NCBI GenBank assembly: GCA_900758315.1 | Contig: CAAERF010000196.1 | Span: 1 to 5,724, forward strand | Length of the DNA: 5,724 bases | Source of the DNA: an uncultured Oscillospiraceae bacterium | Lineage (GTDB): Bacteria; Bacillota; Clostridia; Oscillospirales; Oscillospiraceae | Direction of reading: 5' to 3' | Shown: positions 1-5,640 of the stretch, one piece after another | Position numbering within the stretch: the stretch's first letter is position 1 | Layout: the number at the start of each line of letters is the position of its first letter | Program-made: the position numbers and the translations under genes | The notes under the pieces: model-generated | Told to the model about the DNA's origin: nothing | The model's database searches: none | Seen by the model: the letters and a program-made list of their open reading frames with translations, nothing else

Positions 1-19
1 CAGGGGCAGAGCCCCCTGG
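1..19 (-). repeat. GC-rich palindromic repeat unit, cut by window edge
   Basis: This is an imperfect hairpin with arms at 1-7 and 11-18, a 3-nt loop (8-10) and one bulged C. Read on the minus strand it has the form CCAGGGGGC-TCT-GCCCCTG, nearly identical to the third unit of the array at the right end of the window. It starts 2 bp after the stop codon of the phosphatase gene, so it lies in the 3' untranslated region of the lexA operon. More units may lie outside the window. It could end transcription or protect the mRNA end, but no U-tract is visible within the window. Confidence 0.7.
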
Positions 20-21
20 CG

Positions 22-552
22 TCACAGTTCGAACTCCAGCAGATCACAGTTGTTCATATAAAACTGATAGTAGCCGCCGGGCTCCACATCCATAAAATAC
101 GTCCGGGCCGCCCGGCAGAAGCAGCCGTGGGTCACCAGCAGCACCGTCCGGTCGGCGTACTTCCGCCTCACATCCTCCAGCACCCCGTAGGCCCGGTGGA
201 TCACCTGGGCCGTGGACTCGCCGCCAGGAAAGTGCCAGAGCAGATTCTCCCGCCGGGCCAGATACTCCGGATCGTCCATGCTCCGGCCGTCGTAGCTGCC
301 GAAATCCTGCTCGATGAGCCGCGGCTCCGGCATCACCGGCACGCCGATGCGGCCGGCCACAATGCGGGCCGTATCCCGGGTCCGCTCCATAGGGGACGCC
401 AGGATCAGGTTCACGCCGGTCGCCGCCACCTTTTCCGCCATCTGAGCGGCCTGCTGTCTGCCCAAATCGGTGAGATGGGCCTCGGAACGGCCGCAGACCT
501 TCCGCTGGACATTCCAGTCGGTCTGTCCATGGCGGGTGAGATATACTTTCAT
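22..552 (-). CDS. Histidine phosphatase family protein (phosphoglycerate mutase-like)
   Basis: This 176-residue cytosolic protein is a single-domain member of the histidine phosphatase (phosphoglycerate mutase-like) superfamily, which transfers phosphate through a phosphohistidine. The N-terminal RHG motif is complete, with R7 and the nucleophile H8. The second catalytic arginine is R57 in SPMERTRDTA. The probable acid/base glutamate is E81 in the LIEQDFGSYDG segment, and the second histidine is H142 in LLVTHG. The length suits the small phosphatase branch (alpha-ribazole phosphatase or broad phosphatases) better than true phosphoglycerate mutases of about 230-250 residues. No cobalamin genes are nearby to favour CobC, so the substrate is unknown. 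The ATG at 552 follows an AAGAGG at 563-568 with a 10-nt spacer. The gene starts 28 bp after lexA with no visible promoter between, so it is probably cotranscribed and SOS-induced. The family is certain; the role is not. Confidence 0.93.
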   Translation of the reverse strand: MKVYLTRHGQTDWNVQRKVCGRSEAHLTDLGRQQAAQMAEKVAATGVNLILASPMERTRDTARIVAGRIGVPVMPEPRLIEQDFGSYDGRSMDDPEYLARRENLLWHFPGGESTAQVIHRAYGVLEDVRRKYADRTVLLVTHGCFCRAARTYFMDVEPGGYYQFYMNNCDLLEFEL

Positions 553-580
553 TTCTCTTTCGCCTCTTCTGCTGCTTCCA

Positions 581-1210
581 TCAGCGATATTTGCGGATCA
601 CCGCCACCACCTTGCCCAGAATACTGGCATAGGTGCCGTCGATGGGCTCGTAGTCCTCGTTCTCCGGCATCAGCCAGAGCTTTCTCCTTCTCATGCGGTG
701 CCCTTCGCTGTCCACCGACTCCCAGCGAACCCGCTTGCAGGTGGCCTCGTCCCCCAGGAGGGCGATGACAATCTCCCCGTTCTCCGCCGTATTCCGCCGG
801 TGGACAATGACGTAATCTCCGGGCAGGATACCGGCGTCAATCATGGAGTCCCCGCGGATGCGCAGGGCAAAGTGCTCGCCGGACCGGCCGCCGGTGTCAT
901 AGATGAGATAGTCCTCAATGCACTGCTCGGCCAGGATGGGGTCGCCGGCAGCCACACTGCCCAACAGAGGTACCCGGTTCTCCTGGTCGGGATCTTCCGG
1001 CTCCACCAGCGTGATGGAACGGGTCTTTCCCGCGCCACGGGTGACCACTCCTGCCGCCTCCATGGCCTTCAGGTGGAAGTGGACGGTGGAAGGAGATTTC
1101 AAACCCACCGCCGCCGCAATCTCCCGGACCGAGGGTGGATAGCCACGCTGCCGGGTGTAATCGGAAATATAGTCGTAAATCTGATTTTGTTTTGGGGTGA
1201 GCTGTTCCAA
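581..1210 (-). CDS. lexA: LexA SOS-response transcriptional repressor
   Basis: This is a 209-residue LexA of normal length. It represses DNA-damage genes and inactivates itself by RecA-stimulated cleavage. Residues 1-70 form the winged helix DNA-binding domain, with the typical opening EQLTPKQNQIYDYI, the PPSVREIA stretch and the recognition helix near SPSTVHFHLKAME. Residues about 80-209 form the S24 peptidase domain. The cleavage site is A88-G89 in SVAAGDPILAEQ. The catalytic serine is S122 in GDSMIDAGI and the catalytic lysine is K159 in EATCKRV, so autocleavage should be intact. The start is a TTG at 1208-1210, chosen because an AAGGAG lies 9 nt upstream and because the encoded EQLTPKQ is the conserved N-terminus; no ATG fits. 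A match to the Firmicute SOS box overlaps its promoter, indicating autoregulation. The histidine phosphatase follows in the same operon. Confidence 0.97.
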   Translation of the reverse strand: MEQLTPKQNQIYDYISDYTRQRGYPPSVREIAAAVGLKSPSTVHFHLKAMEAAGVVTRGAGKTRSITLVEPEDPDQENRVPLLGSVAAGDPILAEQCIEDYLIYDTGGRSGEHFALRIRGDSMIDAGILPGDYVIVHRRNTAENGEIVIALLGDEATCKRVRWESVDSEGHRMRRRKLWLMPENEDYEPIDGTYASILGKVVAVIRKYR

Positions 1211-1219
1211 TTTGTTCCA

Positions 1220-1225
1220 CTCCTT
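1220..1225 (-). promoter_or_regulatory. Ribosome binding site fixing the TTG start of lexA
   Basis: On the minus strand this reads AAGGAG, a strong Shine-Dalgarno match, with a 9-nt spacer to the TTG at 1210. It decides the start in the absence of an in-frame ATG near the conserved LexA N-terminus. A GTG eight bases upstream of the TTG is in a different frame and opens only a shadow reading frame. Confidence 0.8.
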
Positions 1226-1270
1226 TTCCCTACCGGCGGGTCAAACCGGCCAAAAGGGCACGTTAGAGAC

Positions 1271-1299
1271 AGTATAACACAACAGCAGGCAAAAAACAA
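1271..1299 (-). promoter_or_regulatory. Predicted sigma-A promoter of the lexA operon
   Basis: On the minus strand the -10 is TATACT (1276-1271), preceded by a TG at 1279-1278 as in extended -10 promoters. With a 17-nt spacer the -35 is TTGTTT (1299-1294), a weak 3/6 match that the extended -10 would offset. Transcription would start near 1264, giving a leader of about 54 nt. The -35 overlaps the LexA operator, so bound LexA should block polymerase. This is predicted from sequence only. Confidence 0.7.
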
Positions 1300-1310
1300 A
1301 CATTCGTTCG
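1297..1310 (-). promoter_or_regulatory. LexA operator (SOS box)
   Basis: On the minus strand this reads CGAACGAATGTTTG. It fits the Bacillus/Firmicute SOS consensus CGAACRNRYGTTYC at every position except the last, where it has G, which completes the inverted repeat with the leading C. It overlaps the -35 of the lexA promoter, the expected arrangement for negative autoregulation. It is the only such box I found in the control region. The divergent marR promoter -35 begins 24 bp away, too far for simple steric overlap. Confidence 0.88.
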
Positions 1311-1334
1311 AATTTTTTCTTGTGCAAATTGCCC

Positions 1335-1362
1335 TTGACAACAGAGGGAAAACGAGTAAAAT
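1335..1362 (+). promoter_or_regulatory. Predicted sigma-A promoter of the marR-ABC exporter operon
   Basis: A perfect -35 TTGACA (1335-1340) is followed after 16 nt by TAAAAT (1357-1362), a 5/6 match to the -10. An A/T-rich stretch (1311-1320) lies upstream and could act as an UP-like element. Transcription would start near 1369, giving a leader of about 55 nt before the marR ATG. Repression by the MarR product is likely by family habit, but I could not define a convincing palindromic operator over this promoter. Confidence 0.72.
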
Positions 1363-1383
1363 AGTAAGCACGTTAATGATTAG

Positions 1384-1406
1384 CCCCCAAACAATTTGCG
1401 TGGGGG
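1384..1406 (+). promoter_or_regulatory. Leader hairpin upstream of the marR ribosome binding site
   Basis: The arms CCCCCA (1384-1389) and TGGGGG (1401-1406) are complementary and enclose an 11-nt loop. Inside the loop, AAA (1389-1391) and TTT (1395-1397) could pair as an alternative. It lies within the predicted mRNA leader and ends 5 nt before the GGGAGG ribosome binding site at 1411-1416. No U-tract follows, so it is not an intrinsic terminator. It could affect translation initiation or mRNA stability. It matches no riboswitch class I recognise. Confidence 0.4.
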
Positions 1407-1423
1407 AACCGGGAGGTGAAATC

Positions 1424-1975
1424 ATGCGTCTCTGGAAACAGAGGGAGCATCCGGCCATTCTGCTCTTTCATCAGCTGAACCGCGCCTACCACAACGCCAC
1501 GCTGGCCCAGATGGCCCGGCACAACGTACAGGACGTGGGCAATCCCATGCTGCTGTTTATTCTGGCCCAGTGTGCGGAACATCCGGAGGACACCATACCC
1601 AGCCAGAAAAAGCTGGCGGAGCTGCTCCACGTCTCTCCTGCCACGGTGGCCAACTCGCTGAAATCCTTGGAACGTGGTGGATACGTGCGCAAGGAGCCTG
1701 ACCCGTCGGACGCCCGCTGCAACCGGGTGTACATCACCGACAAGGGCCTTCAGGCGGTGCAGACCTGCGTCACCGTATTTGACGCGGTGGATGAGCAGGT
1801 GATGCGTGGATTCTCTCCGGAAGAGCTGGAACTACTGCGCAGCTTCAACCAGCGGATGCTGGACAATCTGCGCCAGATCGGCGGCGACTGTGACTCCTGT
1901 CCGGCAAGGTGTCCGCCACCACCTCCTCCTGTTCCACCGCCTCACGGCGGCCCATTCTCCAACGGAAAGGAATGA
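1424..1975 (+). CDS. MarR-family winged-helix transcriptional regulator
   Basis: This 183-residue protein belongs to the MarR family: dimeric repressors that usually sit beside the pump or enzyme they control and are released by small ligands or cysteine oxidation. The helix-turn-helix spans about residues 60-84 (PSQKKLAELLHVSPATVANS), followed by the wing with the family pattern EPDPSDARCNRVYITDKG (91-108). Helices at about 1-50 and 110-152 would form the dimer interface. The ATG at 1424 has a strong GGGAGGTG (1411-1418) upstream; an in-frame ATG at 1376 lacks one and lies too close to the -10. The C-terminal 30 residues are odd: a cysteine cluster C156-x2-C159-x3-C163, then PPPPPP (164-169) and a further PPP, extending past the usual MarR length of about 140-160. 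It lies 10 bp upstream of the ABC exporter genes and is very probably their repressor; its ligand is unknown. Confidence 0.93.
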   Translation: MRLWKQREHPAILLFHQLNRAYHNATLAQMARHNVQDVGNPMLLFILAQCAEHPEDTIPSQKKLAELLHVSPATVANSLKSLERGGYVRKEPDPSDARCNRVYITDKGLQAVQTCVTVFDAVDEQVMRGFSPEELELLRSFNQRMLDNLRQIGGDCDSCPARCPPPPPPVPPPHGGPFSNGKE

Positions 1976-1985
1976 AATAACCCAT

Positions 1986-3722
1986 ATGATCAAACGATTG
2001 TTCCCTTATCTCAAGGGATATGAAAAGCGGGCGGTGCTGGCTCCGACCCTGGTGGCCCTGGAGACCATCTGCGAGCTGATCCTGCCCCTGCTCATGGCGG
2101 AGATCATCGACAGCGGCATCGCCCACAGCAACATGCCCGTCATCCTGAAAATGGGGGCGCTGATGCTGGTGATCGCCGGGATCTCCATGTACTGCGGCGT
2201 CATGTCCGCCAAGCACGCCTCCTTCGCCGCCCAGGGACTGGGCGCCAACCTGCGCCGGGCCGAATTTGAGCGGCTCAGCGCCTTCTCCTTCGCCGACATC
2301 GACCGGTTCTCCTCCGCCTCTCTGATTACCCGTCTGACCAACGACGTGACCAACATCCAGAACGTAGTGGCTCTGGCCCTGCGTATGCTGGTCCGCAGCG
2401 GCGTCATGCTGGTGGCCTCGCTGGCCGTGGCCCTGTACATCGAATGGCGGCTGGCCCTGATCCTCCTAATTGTAATCCCTATCATCTCAGTCTTTATCGG
2501 TATCCTGATGAAGGTCTGTATGACCCTGTTCCGGAACATGCAGAACCGGATCGATGACCTGAACGAGACCGTCCAGGAAAATCTGGTGGGCATCCGGGTG
2601 GTCAAATCCTACGTCCGGGAGCCTCATGAGCGAAAGAAGTTCAAGGCCTCCAACGACGCCTTCACCAAGGCCGGCCTCAGCGCCGTCATGCGCATCATCC
2701 TCATGCAGCCGGCCATGATGCTGGGCATCTCCACCACCACCGTCCTCATCCTCTACTACGGCGGCAAGATGGTACTGGTGGGCGACCTGGAAATCGGCCT
2801 GCTCTCCTCCCTGCTCAACTACGTGATGATGGTCCTGATGAGCGTGATGATGGTGGCCATGTGCCTGCTCCAGTACACCCGCGCCAAGGCCTGCGCCCAG
2901 CGTATTTTTGAGGTCATCGATACGGTCTCCGACATCCAGGACGGCACCGTGGCCGCTCTGCCGGAGAAAACCGGCAAGGTGGAGTTCCGGGACGTGTCCT
3001 TTAAGTACAACACTACCGGCTCCGGTGACGACGTGCTCACCCACATCTCCTTCACCGCGCAGCCCGGTCAGGTAGTCGCTGTCATCGGCGGTACCGGTGA
3101 GGGCAAGTCCACCCTGGTGAACCTGATCCCCCGGTTCTACGATGTGACCGAAGGCGCCGTGCTGGTGGACGGCGTGGACGTGCGGGACTACCCGCTGGAC
3201 GACCTGCGCCACCGGGTGGGTATAGTGCTCCAGAGCAATATCCTCTTCTCGGGCACCATCCGGGAAAATCTCCTGTGGGGCGATGAAAACGCCACTGAGG
3301 AGGAGATGATCCAGGCGGCCAAGGACGCTCAGGCCTACGACTTCATCATGTCCTTCCCCGACGGCTTCGACACCCATCTGGAACAGGGCGGCGTCAACGT
3401 CTCCGGCGGCCAGAAGCAGCGGCTCTGCATCGCCCGGGCCATGCTCCGGAAGCCCTCCATCCTGATTCTGGACGACTCCACCTCCGCTGTGGACTCGGCC
3501 ACTGAGGCCCTGATCCGGGAGTCCTTCCACACCAATCTGAAAAACACCACCGTCTTTATCATCGCCCAGCGCATCAGCTCGGTCCAGGACGCGGATCAGA
3601 TCATCATCCTGGACGAGGGCACCGTCGCCGACGTGGGCACCCACGATCAGCTGATGGCCAAGAGCAAGATTTATCAGGAAATTTACCATTCTCAGCTGGA
3701 AGGAGGGGTAGATCATGGCTAA
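1986..3722 (+). CDS. ABC exporter half-transporter, degenerate-site subunit (BmrC/LmrC/TM287-like)
   Basis: This 578-residue protein fuses six membrane helices (roughly 15-37, 54-74, 128-150, 154-176, 236-258, 271-296) to an ATPase domain (about 331-570), a type IV ABC exporter subunit in the plasma membrane. The A-loop is Y341, Walker A GGTGEGKS (368-375, K374), Q-loop Q416, signature SGGQ (473-476) and Walker B D496. The catalytic glutamate position is Asp (D497) and the switch histidine is Gln (Q528 in FIIAQR), marking it as the subunit that supplies the noncanonical ATP site of a heterodimer. Helix six is methionine-rich (M281, M282, M285, M288, M289, M292). The ATG at 1986 has only an AAAGGA about 14 nt upstream, overlapping the marR stop, so translation may depend on coupling to marR. 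The partner gene overlaps the last 8 nt. The likely role is drug or hydrophobic-compound efflux; the substrate cannot be read from the sequence. Confidence 0.95.
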   Translation: MIKRLFPYLKGYEKRAVLAPTLVALETICELILPLLMAEIIDSGIAHSNMPVILKMGALMLVIAGISMYCGVMSAKHASFAAQGLGANLRRAEFERLSAFSFADIDRFSSASLITRLTNDVTNIQNVVALALRMLVRSGVMLVASLAVALYIEWRLALILLIVIPIISVFIGILMKVCMTLFRNMQNRIDDLNETVQENLVGIRVVKSYVREPHERKKFKASNDAFTKAGLSAVMRIILMQPAMMLGISTTTVLILYYGGKMVLVGDLEIGLLSSLLNYVMMVLMSVMMVAMCLLQYTRAKACAQRIFEVIDTVSDIQDGTVAALPEKTGKVEFRDVSFKYNTTGSGDDVLTHISFTAQPGQVVAVIGGTGEGKSTLVNLIPRFYDVTEGAVLVDGVDVRDYPLDDLRHRVGIVLQSNILFSGTIRENLLWGDENATEEEMIQAAKDAQAYDFIMSFPDGFDTHLEQGGVNVSGGQKQRLCIARAMLRKPSILILDDSTSAVDSATEALIRESFHTNLKNTTVFIIAQRISSVQDADQIIILDEGTVADVGTHDQLMAKSKIYQEIYHSQLEGGVDHG

Positions 3723-5640
3723 GTATCAGAAAGCACCGCCGAAAAAGATCAACAATCCCCACGACGGCCCACGGGGCGGCTTCCAGAAGCCCAAGGACAC
3801 CAGAAAAACGGTGCGCCGGCTCCTCCACTACATCGGCACCCATCCGGTGATGCTGGTGGTGGCTGTGCTCTGCGTCATCGCCTCGGCCCTGGCCAGCGTG
3901 GCGGGCACCTACATCATGCGCCCCATTATCAACAGCATTGCCGCGGCGGTATCCGCCGGTCAGAGCAACCTGCCCGAGCTGGGCGCCAGCATCTTCCGGC
4001 TGTTCCTCCTGTACCTGTTCGCCGCCGGCTGCTACTACCTCCAGGGTCTGATGATGGTCCAGGTGGCCCAGCGCGGCTGCAACGCCCTGCGCAAGGACCT
4101 GTTCGACCACCTGCAAACTCTGCCTCTGAGCTACTTCGACCAGCACACCCACGGTGAGCTGATGAGCCGCTTCACCAACGACGCGGACAACGTCCAGCAG
4201 GCGCTGGAGCAGTCGATCCTCCAGCTGATCTCCGCCGCCTGTACCTTCGTGGGCATCGTGGCCATGATGCTCTACCTGAGCCGGATTCTCTTCCTGATCA
4301 CCCTGATTATGCTGGTCCTCACCCTGCTGGTGTTCCAGAAGCTGGGTGGCCGCAGCCGCGCCTACTACGCCAAGCAGCAGGCGGCGCTGGGTGAGCTGAA
4401 CGGCAACATTCAGGAGACCATCGAGGGCCTGAAGGTCGTCAAGGCCTTCACCCACGAACCCCAGGCCAAGGCGGACTTCAATCAGCTCAATGAGAATTAC
4501 CGGGAGGCCGCCAGCAACGCTGGCTTCTACTCCACCTGCATCATGCCGGTGGCCGGCAACCTGTCCAACATCGGCTACGCTATCACCGCCGCCTTCGGTG
4601 GAGCGCTGGCCATCCTGGCCGGCTTTGACATCGGCGGTCTGGTGGCCTACCTAACCTACTCCAAGCAGGTCTCCCAGCCCATGAACCAGATCTCCATGCA
4701 GATGACCAACATCCTCTCGGCGCTGGCCGGTGCGGAACGGATTTTCCAGGTCATGGACACCGAGCCCGAAATCGATCAGGGCAACGTGACGCTGGTGCCC
4801 GTTCAGCGTGGCGAGGACGGCGTCCTCCAGGCCTGGGAATCCGGCCGGGTCACCGCGTGGGCCTGGAAGATTCCCCAGGACGACGGCACCTTCCAGTACG
4901 TGGAGCTCAAGGGCGACGTCCGCCTCAAGGACGTGGACTTTGGCTACGTGCCCGAGAAAGAGGTGCTCCACAAGGTCAGCGTCTACGCCAAGCCCGGTCA
5001 GAAGATCGCCTTTGTTGGCTCCACCGGCGCCGGCAAGACCACCATCACCAATCTGATCAACCGGTTCTACGAGATCCAGTCCGGCTCCATCCAGTATGAC
5101 GGTATCGACGTGACCCGGATTGAGAAGGAGTCCCTCCGGCGCAGTCTGGGCGTGGTGCTTCAGGACACCCATCTGTTCACCGGCACGGTCATGGACAACA
5201 TTCGCTATGGCCGGCTGGAAGCTACGGACGAGGAGTGCATCCAGGCGGCAAAGACTGCCAACGCCCACAGCTTTATCCGGCGGCTTCCCGACGGCTACCA
5301 GACCATGGTCACCGGCGACGGCGCCAATCTGTCCCAGGGTCAGCGGCAGCTGCTGGCCATCGCCCGGGCTGCGGTGGCAGATCCTCCCGTAATGGTGCTG
5401 GACGAGGCCACCTCCTCTATCGACACCCGCACTGAGGCCCTGATCTCCAAGGGCATGGATGCGCTGATGGAGAATCGGACTGTGTTCGTGATCGCCCACC
5501 GGCTCTCCACCGTCCGCAACTCCAAGTGCATCGCAGTGCTGGAGGACGGCCGCATCATCGAGATCGGCTCTCACGAGGAGCTCATGGAGCAGAAGGGCCG
5601 TTACTATCAGCTCTACACCGGTCAGTTCAAGCTGACGTGA
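3715..5640 (+). CDS. ABC exporter half-transporter, catalytic-site subunit (BmrD/LmrD/TM288-like)
   Basis: This 641-residue protein is the partner of the preceding ABC subunit. It has a basic, proline-containing cytosolic N-terminus (1-40), six membrane helices (roughly 44-66, 92-114, 169-188, 191-209, 277-299, 303-325) and an ATPase domain (about 400-641). Motifs are A-loop Y411, Walker A GSTGAGKT (435-442, K441), Q-loop Q483, Walker B D563 with catalytic E564, and switch H595. The signature is LSQGQ (539-543) rather than LSGGQ, as in TM288, and faces the degenerate site of the partner. An insert of about 45 residues (about 355-400), Trp-rich around AWESGRVTAWAWK, separates the membrane and ATPase domains and explains the extra length. 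The ATG at 3715 follows a GGAAGGAGG about 8 nt upstream and lies inside the end of the partner gene, so translation is probably coupled. The gene ends the operon, immediately before a palindromic repeat array. The family is certain; the substrate is unknown. Confidence 0.95.
   Translation: MAKYQKAPPKKINNPHDGPRGGFQKPKDTRKTVRRLLHYIGTHPVMLVVAVLCVIASALASVAGTYIMRPIINSIAAAVSAGQSNLPELGASIFRLFLLYLFAAGCYYLQGLMMVQVAQRGCNALRKDLFDHLQTLPLSYFDQHTHGELMSRFTNDADNVQQALEQSILQLISAACTFVGIVAMMLYLSRILFLITLIMLVLTLLVFQKLGGRSRAYYAKQQAALGELNGNIQETIEGLKVVKAFTHEPQAKADFNQLNENYREAASNAGFYSTCIMPVAGNLSNIGYAITAAFGGALAILAGFDIGGLVAYLTYSKQVSQPMNQISMQMTNILSALAGAERIFQVMDTEPEIDQGNVTLVPVQRGEDGVLQAWESGRVTAWAWKIPQDDGTFQYVELKGDVRLKDVDFGYVPEKEVLHKVSVYAKPGQKIAFVGSTGAGKTTITNLINRFYEIQSGSIQYDGIDVTRIEKESLRRSLGVVLQDTHLFTGTVMDNIRYGRLEATDEECIQAAKTANAHSFIRRLPDGYQTMVTGDGANLSQGQRQLLAIARAAVADPPVMVLDEATSSIDTRTEALISKGMDALMENRTVFVIAHRLSTVRNSKCIAVLEDGRIIEIGSHEELMEQKGRYYQLYTGQFKLT

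Noticed and set aside
1362..1378. MarR operator palindrome near TAAGCACGTTA downstream of the -10
   Set aside because: Only the outer TAA/TTA pair and the centre does not match, so it is too weak to call.
470..1423. A long plus-strand open frame across lexA running in frame into marR
   Set aside because: It lies antisense to a clear LexA, has no family resemblance upstream of 1424, and marR has its own promoter and ribosome binding site. It is a stop-poor shadow of GC-rich DNA.
1886..1975. Frameshift at the end of marR creating the Cys/Pro-rich tail
   Set aside because: Neither alternative frame gives a more MarR-like ending, and the stop falls neatly 10 bp before the ABC start. The tail looks genuine, though its conservation is untested.
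1806..1985. A 60-codon upstream extension of the first ABC gene
   Set aside because: It overlaps marR out of frame, and the residues do not resemble an ABC N-terminus. The protein beginning MIKRLFPYLKGYEKR at 1986 matches the family start.
2487..3716. A 409-codon minus-strand open frame opposite the first ABC gene
   Set aside because: Its product is low in complexity (rich in Gly, His, Asp, Val, Gln) with no recognisable domain. It mirrors the codon pattern of the ABC gene on the other strand.
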